From positions 4,273,501 through 4,337,500 of the forward strand of contig KB899087.1 of NCBI GenBank assembly GCA_000378025.1: a DNA stretch of 64,000 bases, read 5' to 3'. Shown in pieces: positions 14,677-23,409 of the stretch (within the stretch, counting starts at the first letter, position 1; each line of letters opens with the position of its first letter). Made by a program: the position numbers and the translations under genes. This DNA comes from Xanthobacteraceae bacterium 501b. Its GTDB lineage: Bacteria > Pseudomonadota > Alphaproteobacteria > Rhizobiales > Xanthobacteraceae. Below the pieces are notes generated by a model. It was not told the DNA's origin and searched no databases. It was given only the letters and a program-made list of their open reading frames with translations.

Positions 14677-16050
14677 ATGAACATTCGTCAGGACATCGTG
14701 CCCGGCCCGGCACTGTCGATCGCCGTCATCGGCGCCGGCATTTCCGGCCTGTCCGCCGCCTGGCTGCTCGCCAAGCGCCACGATGTGACGCTGTTCGAGG
14801 CCGAGGCCCGGCTCGGCGGTCATTCCAACACGGTGGAGGCGCAGGGCGTTGCGGTCGATACCGGCTTCATCGTCTATAATGAGAAGACCTATCCCAACCT
14901 CACCGCGCTGTTCGCCCATCTCGATGTGGCAACAAACGCCTCGGAAATGTCGTTCGCGGTGTCGCTGGACGGCGGCCGGCTGGAATATTCCGGCTCGGGG
15001 CTGCGCGGCCTGTTCGCCCAGCCCCGGAATCTGGCCTCGCCCCGTTTCGGCTCGATGCTGGCCGATCTGCTGCGCTTCTACCGCAACGCGCCGCGCGATC
15101 TCGCCACCATGGGCAGCCAGAGCCTCGACGCCTATCTCGACGCCCACCGTTATGGCGCGGCGTTCCGGCACGATCACCTCTACCCGATGGCGGCGGCGAT
15201 CTGGTCGACGCCGGCCGCCGATGTCGGCCGCTACCCGGTCGCGGCCTTTGTGCGCTTTTGCGCCAATCACGGCCTGCTCCAGCTGACCGACCGCCCGGTC
15301 TGGCGCACCGTGACGGGCGGCAGCCGCTGCTATGTCGCCCGGCTGCGCAAGGCTTTCGCCGGCCGCATTGTCGCTGGCGGCCCGGTGCGTGCGGTGCGGC
15401 GGGGGGCCAGCGGCGTGAGCGTCACCGATGCGTCCGGCGATACGCGGCGTTTCGACCATGTGGTCCTCGCCACCCATGCCGATCAGGCCCTCGCCCTGCT
15501 GGACGGGCCGACCGACCGTGAGCGGGACCTGCTCGGCGCCTTCCGCTACAGCCGCAACGAGGCGGTGCTGCATGCCGATAACAGGCTAATGCCGCGTCGC
15601 CGGGCGGCTTGGGCGGCGTGGAACTATCTGGCCGACCGCCGCGCCGACCCGAAGCTGTGCGTCACCTATTGGATGAACCGCCTGCAGGCGATCCCCGAGA
15701 GCAACCCGCTCTTCGTCACGCTCAACCCGGTGGAGCCGCCTGCGGAGGACAAGGTGTTCTACCGCGCCTCCTATGAGCACCCGCTGTTCGACAGCGGCGC
15801 GATGGCGGCGCAGGAGCGCCTGTGGTCGCTGCAGGGCGAGGGCGGGCTGTGGTACTGTGGCGCCTATTTCGGAGCCGGCTTCCACGAGGACGGGCTGCAG
15901 GCCGGGCTCGCGGTGGCCGAGGCTCTGGGCGGAGTACGGCGTCCATGGACGGTGGCGAACGAATCCGGCCGCATCGTGTTGCCGCCCCACCACCCGGCGG
16001 CGCGGATGCGCGACCGCGCCGGGACGGCCGGGCCGGAGCTGGTGGCATGA
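14677..16050 (+). CDS. FAD-dependent amine-oxidase-like oxidoreductase
   Basis: Flavoprotein of 457 residues with an N-terminal FAD fold (IAVIGAGISGLSAAWLLAKR, glutamate at the end of beta-2 in FEAEARLGGHSNT) and a C-terminal FAD-closing segment (YCGAYFGAGFHEDGLQAGLAVAEAL). It belongs to the NAD(P)/FAD oxidoreductase group always found beside DUF1365 and cyclopropane-synthase genes. A related Rhodobacter sigma-E-controlled protein (UfaD) acts as a desaturase in furan fatty acid synthesis, and the same role is inferred here. ATG 14677 fits the promoter and protein alignment. It is the first gene of the divergent sigma-E operon. Confidence 0.88.
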   Translation: MNIRQDIVPGPALSIAVIGAGISGLSAAWLLAKRHDVTLFEAEARLGGHSNTVEAQGVAVDTGFIVYNEKTYPNLTALFAHLDVATNASEMSFAVSLDGGRLEYSGSGLRGLFAQPRNLASPRFGSMLADLLRFYRNAPRDLATMGSQSLDAYLDAHRYGAAFRHDHLYPMAAAIWSTPAADVGRYPVAAFVRFCANHGLLQLTDRPVWRTVTGGSRCYVARLRKAFAGRIVAGGPVRAVRRGASGVSVTDASGDTRRFDHVVLATHADQALALLDGPTDRERDLLGAFRYSRNEAVLHADNRLMPRRRAAWAAWNYLADRRADPKLCVTYWMNRLQAIPESNPLFVTLNPVEPPAEDKVFYRASYEHPLFDSGAMAAQERLWSLQGEGGLWYCGAYFGAGFHEDGLQAGLAVAEALGGVRRPWTVANESGRIVLPPHHPAARMRDRAGTAGPELVA

Positions 16051-16829
16051 GCGAGGCCTCGGCGCTCTATGCCGGCGAGGTGATGCATGTGCGGCTGAAG
16101 CCGCGCCGCCACCGGCTGGCCTATCGCCTGTTCTCGCTGCTGCTCGACCTCGACGAGATCGCCGGGCTGGACGAAAGGCTGCGCCTGTTCTCGCGCAACC
16201 GCTTCAACGTGTTCAGCTTCCATGACCGCGACTATGCCGATCCCGATGCCGGCCCGCTGAAGGTGCAGGTCGAGCGCCTGCTCGCCGCCGCCGGGCTGGC
16301 CCCCGATGGCGGGGCGATCCGGCTGCTCACCCTGCCGCGCCTGTTCGGCTACGCCTTCAACCCGCTGAGCGTGTATTTCTGCCATCGCCGCGACGGCTCG
16401 CTCATCGCGCTGCTCTATGAGGTGAACAACACCTTCGGCCAGCGCCATTCCTACCTGATCCCGGTCGGCGCGGGCGAGGTCGCTCCCTTGCGGCACAAGG
16501 CGGAAAAGCGGTTCTATGTCTCGCCCTTCATGGATATGGGCCTGACCTATTCCTTCCGCATCACCCCGCCCGGCGAGGGCCTGCGCATCGCCATTCTCGC
16601 CAGCGACGCGGACGGGCCGGTGCTGAGCGCGGTGCAGACCGCCCGGCGCCGCCCGCTGAATGATCGCCAGCTTTTGCGGGTGATGCTGAGCTATCCGCTG
16701 TTGACGCTGAAAGTGATCGCCGGAATCCATTGGGAAGCGTTGTGGATATGGGCCAAGGGCATGCGCCTGCGCCCGCGTCCGCAGGCGCCGGACTCCCCTG
16801 TCAGCATTTCGCCCGCGCACCGACCCTGA
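16047..16829 (+). CDS. DUF1365 family protein
   Basis: Protein of 260 residues starting MSEASALYAGEVMHVRLKP. It carries the DUF1365 hallmarks FSFHDRDY, LFGYAFNPLSVYFC and KRFYVSPFMDM. No reaction is firmly established for the family; linkage with CFA-type methyltransferases and the flavoprotein suggests a role in phospholipid acyl-chain modification. The ATG overlaps the preceding stop (ATGA), and the next gene begins 12 bases later, so this is the middle gene of a tight three-gene operon. Confidence 0.9.
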   Translation: MSEASALYAGEVMHVRLKPRRHRLAYRLFSLLLDLDEIAGLDERLRLFSRNRFNVFSFHDRDYADPDAGPLKVQVERLLAAAGLAPDGGAIRLLTLPRLFGYAFNPLSVYFCHRRDGSLIALLYEVNNTFGQRHSYLIPVGAGEVAPLRHKAEKRFYVSPFMDMGLTYSFRITPPGEGLRIAILASDADGPVLSAVQTARRRPLNDRQLLRVMLSYPLLTLKVIAGIHWEALWIWAKGMRLRPRPQAPDSPVSISPAHRP

Positions 16830-16841
16830 GGAAAGAGCCGT

Positions 16842-18095
16842 ATGCCGCGTGACGCCGATACCCTCGCCCATCTCCCCACCGATGTGTCCGGCACGCTCGA
16901 CGCGCCGGCCGCGCGCGGGCGCAGCCACAGCTGGCGCGAGGCCGTGCTGGCGCGGCTGCTGCGCCAGCTGGCGGTGGGCAGCCTCATCGTGGTGACGCCG
17001 GAGGGCCAGCGACTCATCGGGCGCGGGGGGCATCCGGGGCCGGAGGCGACGCTGGTGCTGCACCGCTGGCGCGCGCTGCGCCGGCTGATCACCGGCGGCG
17101 ACATCGCCTTTTCCGATGCCTTCATCGCCGGCGACTGGTCGAGCCCGGACCTGCCCGCTCTCATCGAGCTGGCTGCCCACAACCTGCCGGTTCTCGCCGG
17201 CCGCATCGACGCGCTACCGCCAGTGCGGCTGTGGAACCGGCTGCGGCACGGGCTGCGCCGCAACTCCCGCACCGGCAGCCGCCGCAACATCGCGTTCCAC
17301 TACGATCTCGGCAATGAGTTCTACCGGGCGTGGCTCGACGCCAGCATGAGCTATTCCTCCGCCATCGGCATCGCACCCGGCCAGACGCTGGAGGCGGCGC
17401 AGCAGGCCCGCCTCGCCCGCATCGTCGAGATGCTGGAGGTTCACCCCGGCCAGAGCGTGCTGGAGATTGGCTGCGGCTGGGGCGCGCTCGCCGCCGCGCT
17501 GGCGCGGGCGGGGGCGGATGTCACCGGCATCACCCTGTCGCGCGAGCAGCTCGCCTATGCCCAGGCGACCCTCGCCGCCGATCCCGCCCTTGAGGCGCGC
17601 ACCGAGCTGCGGCTGCAGGATTATCGCGACGTCGCCGAGCGCTATGACCGCGTCGTCTCCATCGAGATGATGGAGGCGGTGGGCGAGGCTTATTGGCCGA
17701 CCTATTTCGCCAAGCTGCGCGCCTGCCTGAACGAGGGCGGCACGGCGGTGCTGCAGGTCATCACCATCGCCGAGGATCGTTTCGAGTCCTACCGGCGCAA
17801 CACCGATTTCATCCAGCGCCACATCTTCCCCGGCGGCATGCTGCCGACCAAGACGCATATTGCCGATCACGCGCGGGCGGCGGGGCTGGAACTGGTGGAG
17901 ACCCAGTGCTTCGGCGAGGGCTATGCGCAGACGCTCAGTGCGTGGCGCGCCCGCTTCCTCGGCGCCTGGCCGCAGATCGAGACGCTCGGCTTCGACACCG
18001 ATTTCCGTCGCCTGTGGGAGTATTACCTCGCCTATTGCGAAGGCGGCTTCCGCGCCGGCGCCATCGATGTCGGGCTCTATCGCCTGAAGGGGTGA
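16842..18095 (+). CDS. cfa: Cyclopropane-fatty-acyl-phospholipid synthase family methyltransferase
   Basis: SAM-dependent enzyme of 417 residues that methylates or cyclopropanates unsaturated acyl chains of membrane lipids. It shows the CFA signature NIAFHYDLGNEFYRAWLDASMSYS, the SAM motif VLEIGCGWGALA, the VVSIEMMEAVGE segment, and the C-terminal FIQRHIFPGGMLPT and YYLAYCEGGF. In relatives under RpoE-ChrR control the methyltransferase makes methylated/furan fatty acids instead of plain cyclopropane rings; sequence alone cannot decide between these. It is the last gene of the sigma-E operon and ends 10 bases before the convergent regA stop. Confidence 0.92.
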   Translation: MPRDADTLAHLPTDVSGTLDAPAARGRSHSWREAVLARLLRQLAVGSLIVVTPEGQRLIGRGGHPGPEATLVLHRWRALRRLITGGDIAFSDAFIAGDWSSPDLPALIELAAHNLPVLAGRIDALPPVRLWNRLRHGLRRNSRTGSRRNIAFHYDLGNEFYRAWLDASMSYSSAIGIAPGQTLEAAQQARLARIVEMLEVHPGQSVLEIGCGWGALAAALARAGADVTGITLSREQLAYAQATLAADPALEARTELRLQDYRDVAERYDRVVSIEMMEAVGEAYWPTYFAKLRACLNEGGTAVLQVITIAEDRFESYRRNTDFIQRHIFPGGMLPTKTHIADHARAAGLELVETQCFGEGYAQTLSAWRARFLGAWPQIETLGFDTDFRRLWEYYLAYCEGGFRAGAIDVGLYRLKG

Positions 18096-18105
18096 GCGCG
18101 CGCGC

Positions 18106-18669
18106 TCACTTTACCTGCCGCTTCTCCAGCTTGCGCGCCAGCGTGCGACGGTGCATGCCGAGCCGCCGCGCGGTCTCGGAAATGTTGAACTCGGTCTCCA
18201 CCAGCGTCTCGTGGATGCGCTCCCATTCGAGGTTCTTCAGCGAGGTGGGGCGCCCGTCCAGCGGCACCGAGACGTCCCCCTCCAGCCTCTCGAACGCCTT
18301 CTCGATGTCGTCGGCATTGGCGGGCTTGGGCAGATAGTGGCAGGCGCCGAGCTTGATCGCCTCCACCGCGGTGGCGATGCTGGCGAAGCCGGTGAGCACG
18401 ACGATCCGCATGCCGGGGTCATGGGCGTGCAGCGCCTTGACGCAATCGAGGCCGGATTGCCCGGCGAGCTTGAGGTCGACCACGGCATAGGCCGGGCGCA
18501 GATGCGCCAGCAGCTCCGCCACCTCGTCCAGCCCGGCGCAGCTCGTCACCTCATAGCCGCGCCGCTCGAAGGAGCGCTTCAGCGTGCGGGCGAAGATGGC
18601 GTCATCCTCGACGATCAGCAGCGGGCCGGCAGGCGCGGCCTCGTTCGTGATAGGCGGCGCCTCGTTCAC
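18106..18669 (-). CDS. regA: Response regulator RegA/ActR/PrrA family
   Basis: Global redox response regulator of 187 residues. The receiver domain has acidic pocket EDD at 21-23, phospho-acceptor Asp65 (VVDLKL) and Lys in YLPKPA. The C-terminal Fis-type helix-turn-helix, NISETARRLGMHRRTLARKL, is nearly invariant in RegA/ActR/PrrA. The family controls cbb3 oxidase, carbon fixation, nitrogen fixation and photosynthesis genes according to redox state. Its ATG overlaps the regB stop, and the cbb3 operon is about 2.3 kb away, a likely target. Confidence 0.95.
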   Translation of the reverse strand: MNEAPPITNEAAPAGPLLIVEDDAIFARTLKRSFERRGYEVTSCAGLDEVAELLAHLRPAYAVVDLKLAGQSGLDCVKALHAHDPGMRIVVLTGFASIATAVEAIKLGACHYLPKPANADDIEKAFERLEGDVSVPLDGRPTSLKNLEWERIHETLVETEFNISETARRLGMHRRTLARKLEKRQVK

Positions 18670-19946
18670 GGCGTGCCTCCCGAAAGCCCGGCCAGCGGCA
18701 GGGTCAGCCGCACCCGGGCGCCGCCCTCGGCCCGGCGTCCCGCCTCCAGCGCGCCACCCAGCCGGCGCAGCACGTTGACGACCAGGAACAGGCCGAGCCC
18801 GGCCCCGGCGCGGGCCTTGGTGGAGCGGTAGGGCGTGCCCGGTGCCGCCGCGATGTCGGGCGGAAAGCCGGGGCCGCGATCCGCCACTTCAAGGCACAGC
18901 GTGTCGCCTTCGCGCCGCGCCACCAGCCCGACCCAGGCGGGCGAAGCCTCCAGCGCATTGTCCAGCACGTTGACGATCACCTGCTTGAGCGCGAGATCGG
19001 AAATGACGGGCTCGTCCGGCGCGAAGGCGTTGTCATAGTCGAAGGCGGTGGGCGCCCGCAGCGCCCGCCAGTCCGCCACTGCCTCGTCGAGAAAGGCGCG
19101 CACGCTGGTGCGGATGGTGCCCTCCCCGCGCGCCTCGCCGGAGGAGAGCAGGATGCCGGTGACGATGGATTTGCAGCGCGCGAGCTGCGCCTGCATGTCC
19201 GCCAGATCCTGCGTCAGTTCGCTGTTGCGCGCCAGCGCCGGCATCTTCTCCCAGTCATTGAGAATGACTGAGAGGGTGGAGAGCGGCGTGCCGAGTTCAT
19301 GCGCCGCGCCGGAGGCCAGCAGCCCCATGCGCACCACATGCTCCTCCTCCGCCGATTGCTGGCGCAGTTCGGCCAGCCGGGCGTCGCGATGGCGCAGATT
19401 GGCGTTGATGCGGGTGATGAACGCCACCAGCAGGCAGGCCGACAGCAGGAAGCAGATAAACATGCCCTGTATGTGCAGGTTCCAGAACCCGCCCATATGG
19501 CTGTGCGGCATCAGCATGTCGCGGTGGAACACGGTGAGGCCGACGAAACAGGCGCTGGTGATCGCCACCAGCGTCCACACCGACCAGGCCTCCAGCAGGA
19601 TGGCGCCGAGGATCACCTGCAGCAGGAACAGCGTGATGAACGGGTTCAGTGCCCCGCCGCTGAGATAGAGCTGCACGGTGAGCGCGCCGACATCCAGCAG
19701 CATTTCGAGGAACAGCTCGGTGTTCGTCACCCGCTCGCGGTGGCGGTAGCGCAGCAGGCTGACGAGATTGAGCCCGACCAGGAAGGCGATCACCGCCAGC
19801 ATCTCGAACAGCGGTAGGGCGATCGCCAGCTCGGCATGCACGAACCAGATGGTGACAAGCTGGCCGATCGCCGCGATCCAGCGCAGCTGGATCAGCAGCA
19901 GCAGGTTTTTCCTGTCGCTTGTGTCGCCGGTCGAATCCGAAGCCAA
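18666..19946 (-). CDS. regB: Redox sensor histidine kinase RegB/ActS/PrrB family
   Basis: Membrane sensor kinase of about 426 residues with six helices (residues about 15-190), the quinone-responsive heptad GGALNPF between helices, the H-box GAAHELGTPLSTLS, the redox-active cysteine in the ARCKSI segment, and N/G boxes (NVLDNALEAS, DRGPGFP, GAGLGLFLV). All elements known to sense quinone redox state are kept. I chose a TTG start at 19946 (LASDSTGDTSDRKN) because GGAGG lies 9 bases upstream and family members begin shortly before helix 1. An ATG at 20099 is open in frame but adds an Arg-rich, non-conserved tail. It is cotranscribed with regA. Confidence 0.92.
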   Translation of the reverse strand: MASDSTGDTSDRKNLLLLIQLRWIAAIGQLVTIWFVHAELAIALPLFEMLAVIAFLVGLNLVSLLRYRHRERVTNTELFLEMLLDVGALTVQLYLSGGALNPFITLFLLQVILGAILLEAWSVWTLVAITSACFVGLTVFHRDMLMPHSHMGGFWNLHIQGMFICFLLSACLLVAFITRINANLRHRDARLAELRQQSAEEEHVVRMGLLASGAAHELGTPLSTLSVILNDWEKMPALARNSELTQDLADMQAQLARCKSIVTGILLSSGEARGEGTIRTSVRAFLDEAVADWRALRAPTAFDYDNAFAPDEPVISDLALKQVIVNVLDNALEASPAWVGLVARREGDTLCLEVADRGPGFPPDIAAAPGTPYRSTKARAGAGLGLFLVVNVLRRLGGALEAGRRAEGGARVRLTLPLAGLSGGTP

Positions 19947-20263
19947 TCCCTGACGCCTCCCGCCGCGCCGACGGGCTTCCCGCAGCCCTTCCCGATGGTC
20001 CGCAACACGCGGCGCGCGGCACAGATCTACCCGCCTGCCGCTTCTAGGGCGAGCGCGCCTTGCGGCCGATTGGGCATTCTGTCCAAGGGCGCCCCCCACG
20101 ACCCACTGTTAAGTAGTTCTACGAAACCAACCGACGCGCTTGTCCTATGGGCGGCGCGGCAGAGACCTCGTGTGCCGCCAGGGCGCAAGTCTGAGGAACG
20201 CTGATGTATTGCCTTCCCACTGGCACCATGAATACGCTTTCGGGCGCGGATTCGCACCCTCCG
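19947..20263. other. Upstream region of regB, about 317 bases, no gene seen
   Basis: It probably contains the regBA promoter on the minus strand. Base composition dips around 20100-20140. I found no RNA gene and no clear operator. Confidence 0.35.
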
Positions 20264-20611
20264 TTACAGGCGCGGGTCGCGGCGTTTTCTGTGTTCGGCG
20301 GCGTCGCTGCGGGGCTGGACCCGCGCCAGTGCCGGAATCATCTGGGCGGTGCGCGCCCGGGCCCGGCGTCCCTTGCCGGGGGTCTGCTCGTCCTCGCTCA
20401 GCAGCATGATGGCGAAGCCCATCTGCACGCTGCCGAAGGTGATGCCCACGGCGCAGGTCAGCACGATCAACGCGATCAGGCCGGAGGAGGACTGCGTCAT
20501 CAGCGTGCCGAGCCGCGCCACGTCCAGCAGCACCAGCGTGCCGACGAACAGTGCGCCGAGGCCGACGCCGATCAGGGCGTGACGCATCAGGAAGCGAACA
20601 AGGTGGGGCAT
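20264..20611 (-). CDS. Small membrane protein, 115 residues
   Basis: Unrecognised protein starting MPHLVRFLMRHALIGVGLG with two to three hydrophobic helices (about 12-32, 42-60, 60-72) and a highly basic C-terminal tail (GKGRRARARTAQ, HRKRRDPRL), likely cytoplasmic. ATG 20611 follows AAGGGGA at 7-8 bases. It lies 15 bases behind another small membrane gene on the same strand; the pair is divergent from ccoN. Its function is unknown; a role beside cytochrome oxidase is only suggested by position. Confidence 0.6.
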   Translation of the reverse strand: MPHLVRFLMRHALIGVGLGALFVGTLVLLDVARLGTLMTQSSSGLIALIVLTCAVGITFGSVQMGFAIMLLSEDEQTPGKGRRARARTAQMIPALARVQPRSDAAEHRKRRDPRL

Positions 20612-20626
20612 GGCGGCTTTCCCCTT

Positions 20627-20884
20627 TCAGGAGCGGGCCGGCGGCCGGCGCATCAGCTGGATCGCCTCGGCCGCGCACATGGCGCCAGCATAGACCGCGA
20701 GCAGCGCGGTGAAAATGGCGAAGCCCATGTCTCCCGCCGCCGCGAAGCCGGCCAGCGCGAGCAGAGCGAGGGCGCCATGGCCAAGCCCGATCGCCCAGCC
20801 CACCTTCTCGCTGCGCGGGCCCATGGCGAGATAGGCGCCTGTTATGACGGCGAGGGCGATCAGGATGAAATGGGTCGTGGTCAC
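20627..20884 (-). CDS. Small membrane protein, 85 residues, GTG start
   Basis: Unrecognised hydrophobic protein with three predicted helices (after the start TTTHFILIALAVITGAYLA; then WAIGLGHGALALLALAGFAA; then FAIFTALLAVYAGAMCA). I chose GTG 20884 because GGGAG lies 7 bases upstream; the open frame reaches further but begins with non-conserved residues from the AT-rich promoter region. It is first of a two-gene unit divergent from the cbb3 operon. No family assignment. Confidence 0.6.
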   Translation of the reverse strand: MTTTHFILIALAVITGAYLAMGPRSEKVGWAIGLGHGALALLALAGFAAAGDMGFAIFTALLAVYAGAMCAAEAIQLMRRPPARS

Positions 20885-21020
20885 GCTAAGTCTCCCGTAG
20901 AGTCGAATATTGATTTCATAATGCGCAGTAGTGATAAACATCGTCAATATATCGCAGCTCACAAATCAAATAAAATAATCGACACTATAAGTAAGAGCGC
21001 GTTGCGAGGTGGTTGCTGAC

Positions 21021-22490
21021 ATGGACGCGGCCGTCACCTGGGCGCACGCCGCCCGCTCGCACGCCATTCCGGGGTATAACGAGGCCATCATCCGCCGCTT
21101 TACCGTGGCGACGGTGATCTGGGCGCTGTTCGGCTTTTCCGCCGGGGTGATCGTCGCGGCGCAGCTGGCCTATCCGCAGCTCAATCTCGGCGAGTACTTC
21201 ACCTTCGGCCGGCTGCGGCCGGTGCACACCTCAGGCGTCGTCTTCGCCTTTGGCGGCAATGCGCTGATCGCCACCTCGCTCTATGTGGTGCAGCGCACCT
21301 GCCAAATCGGGCTGTGGGGCGGGCCGCGCCTCGCCAATTTCCTGTTCTGGGGCTACCAGGCGTTTCTGGTCATCGCGCTGTCCGGCTATGTCATGGGCAT
21401 CACCCAGAGCCGGGAATATGCCGAGCCGGAATGGTATGCCGACCTGTGGCTGGCGGTGGTGTGGCTCACCTATCTCGCCATCTTCGTCGGCACGCTGGTG
21501 CGCCGGCGCGAGCCGCACATCTATGTCGCCAACTGGTTCTTCCTCGCCTTCATCATCACCGTCACCGTGCTGCACGTCGTCAACAATCTGGCGATGCCGG
21601 TCTCCTTTGTCGGCGCCAAGAGCTACTCGGCCTTTTCCGGCGTGCAGGACGCGATGGTGCAGTGGTGGTACGGCCACAACATCGTCGGCTTCTTCCTCAC
21701 AGCCGGCTTCATCGGCATCATGTATTATTTCGTGCCGAAGCAGGCGGAACGGCCGATCTATTCCTACCGGCTGTCCATCGTGCATTTCTGGGCGCTGATC
21801 TTCCTCTATATCTGGGCCGGCCCGCATCACCTGCACTACACCTCGCTGCCGGACTGGACGCAGACGCTCGGCATGGCGTTCTCGATCATGCTGTGGATGC
21901 CCTCCTGGGGCGGCATGATCAACGGCATCATGACGCTCTCGGGCGCGTGGGGGAAACTGCGCACCGACCCGATCCTGCGCTTCCTGGTGGTGGCGGTGGC
22001 GTTCTACGGCATGGCGACCTTCGAGGGGCCGCTGATGGCGCTGAAATCGGTCAATTCGCTCAGCCACTACACCGACTGGACGGTCGGCCATGTCCATTCC
22101 GGCGCGCTGGGCTGGGTCGCCTTCATCTGCTTCGGCGCGCTCTATTACATGGTGCCGCGGCTCTGGCGGCGCCCGCTCTGGTCGCACCGGCTGGTGGAAT
22201 GGCACTTCTGGATCGCCTCCATCGCCATCGTTCTCTACATCACCGCCATGTGGGTCGCCGGCATCGCCCAGGGGCTGATGTGGCGCGCCTATGACGCCTT
22301 CGGCTTCCTGCAATATTCCTTCGCCGACAGCGTCGCCATGCTGCACCCCTATTACGTGATCCGCCTGATCGGCGGGGTGCTCTACCTCACCGGCGGCGTG
22401 CTGATGGCGGTGAATTTCGCCATGACGCTGCGCCAGCCCGTCCCCTCCCGCGCGCCGCAGGCCGCGCCGGCGCCGGCGCCGGCGTCGTGA
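21021..22490 (+). CDS. ccoN: cbb3-type cytochrome c oxidase subunit I
   Basis: Catalytic subunit of 489 residues of the high-affinity terminal oxidase, with 12 helices. Visible ligands are the low-spin haem His in RPVHTSG, the WYGHN histidine of the CuB site, the GPHHLHYT His pair (CuB), and the [14 protein letters not shown] region with the haem b3/b histidines. Start ATG 21021 follows GAGGTGG at 8 bases; an earlier in-frame GTG has no such site. It heads the ccoNOQP-GHIS operon. The AT-rich 136-base spacer upstream holds its promoter and is a likely place for RegA or FixK-type control. Confidence 0.97.
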   Translation: MDAAVTWAHAARSHAIPGYNEAIIRRFTVATVIWALFGFSAGVIVAAQLAYPQLNLGEYFTFGRLRPVHTSGVVFAFGGNALIATSLYVVQRTCQIGLWGGPRLANFLFWGYQAFLVIALSGYVMGITQSREYAEPEWYADLWLAVVWLTYLAIFVGTLVRRREPHIYVANWFFLAFIITVTVLHVVNNLAMPVSFVGAKSYSAFSGVQDAMVQWWYGHNIVGFFLTAGFIGIMYYFVPKQAERPIYSYRLSIVHFWALIFLYIWAGPHHLHYTSLPDWTQTLGMAFSIMLWMPSWGGMINGIMTLSGAWGKLRTDPILRFLVVAVAFYGMATFEGPLMALKSVNSLSHYTDWTVGHVHSGALGWVAFICFGALYYMVPRLWRRPLWSHRLVEWHFWIASIAIVLYITAMWVAGIAQGLMWRAYDAFGFLQYSFADSVAMLHPYYVIRLIGGVLYLTGGVLMAVNFAMTLRQPVPSRAPQAAPAPAPAS

Positions 22491-22501
22491 GGGAGGCGGA
22501 G

Positions 22502-23239
22502 ATGGCATCGAACGCCGAAAACCCCACCGGCCACGCCCTCATCGAGCGCTCCACCACGCTGCTCTTCGTGCTGACGCTGCTGGTCGTTCTCATTGGCGGG
22601 CTGGTGGAGATCGTGCCGCTGTTCAAGCTGGAGACCACGGTGCAGCCGGTCGCCGGCATGCGGCCCTATTCGCCGCTCGAACAGATCGGCCGCAATGTCT
22701 ACACCCGCGAGGGCTGCTACACCTGCCATAGCCAGCAGATCCGCCCGTTCCGCGACGAGGTGGAGCGCTACGGGCATTACTCGGTCGCGGCCGAGAGCAT
22801 GTATGACCACCCCTTCCTCTGGGGCTCCAAGCGCACCGGGCCGGACCTCGCCCGCGTCGGCTCGAAATACTCCAACGCCTGGCATCTCGCCCATATGGTC
22901 GACCCGCGCAGCGTGGTGCCGGTGTCGATCATGCCGGCCTATGCCTTCCTGAAGCACCGCGACATCGACGTCGAGGGCTTCGGCGCGCATATGCGGGCGC
23001 TGCGCGATGTCGGCGTGCCCTATTCCGACACGATGATCGCGCAGGCGGCCGCCGATATCCGAGCCCAGGCGAGCGGGGAGGAGACGGAGGGTCTGCTCGC
23101 CCGCTACCCCAAGGCGAAGACCGGCGATTTCGACGGCCAGCCCGGCCGCGTCACCGAGATGGACGCGCTGATCGCCTATCTGCAGGTGCTGGGCACGCTG
23201 GCGGAGCTCGCGCCGCCCATAAGCGGGGAGGGCTCCTGA
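22502..23239 (+). CDS. ccoO: cbb3 oxidase subunit II, mono-haem cytochrome c
   Basis: Membrane-anchored mono-haem cytochrome c of 245 residues that carries electrons to CcoN. One N-terminal helix ([21 protein letters not shown]) is followed by the haem motif CYTCH ([10 protein letters not shown]) and the [10 protein letters not shown] segment; the distal ligand Met lies in the SIMPAYAF region. ATG 22502 has a strong GGGAGGCGGAG just before it, which favours it over an upstream GTG. Confidence 0.97.
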   Translation: MASNAENPTGHALIERSTTLLFVLTLLVVLIGGLVEIVPLFKLETTVQPVAGMRPYSPLEQIGRNVYTREGCYTCHSQQIRPFRDEVERYGHYSVAAESMYDHPFLWGSKRTGPDLARVGSKYSNAWHLAHMVDPRSVVPVSIMPAYAFLKHRDIDVEGFGAHMRALRDVGVPYSDTMIAQAAADIRAQASGEETEGLLARYPKAKTGDFDGQPGRVTEMDALIAYLQVLGTLAELAPPISGEGS

Positions 23240-23241
23240 CC

Positions 23242-23409
23242 ATGCCCGAGGCCCTTCTCGTTTTCGCGCTGAAATACTGGCTGGTCGCTGCCGTGCTGCT
23301 GTTCTTCGGCATTCTTGCGCAGGTGTTCCGGCCCGGCAGCCGCGCGCAGATGGACCGCCACGCGCGCATTCCCTTCGCCTTCGAGGAGAACCGCGATGGC
23401 CGCGCCTGA
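23242..23409 (+). CDS. ccoQ: cbb3 oxidase small subunit CcoQ
   Basis: Protein of 55 residues with one helix (after MPEALLVFALKYWL, through VAAVLLFFGILAQVF) and a short charged tail ending FAFEENRDGRA. CcoQ stabilises the CcoNO-CcoP complex. It starts two bases after the ccoO stop and overlaps the ccoP start by 14 bases, exactly where ccoQ is expected. Too short for usual length cut-offs. Confidence 0.9.
   Translation: MPEALLVFALKYWLVAAVLLFFGILAQVFRPGSRAQMDRHARIPFAFEENRDGRA

Noticed and set aside
14470-15573. Upstream extension of the rpoE frame to over 550 codons
   Set aside because: The extension runs antisense through the flavoprotein gene and past both sigma-E promoters; the strong GGAGGTGA site fixes the start at 14469.
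20931-20944. Possible FixK/Fnr box GTGATAAACATCGT before ccoN
   Set aside because: Three of the ten half-site bases differ from TTGAT-N4-ATCAA; in AT-rich DNA such a match is expected by chance, so no operator is claimed.
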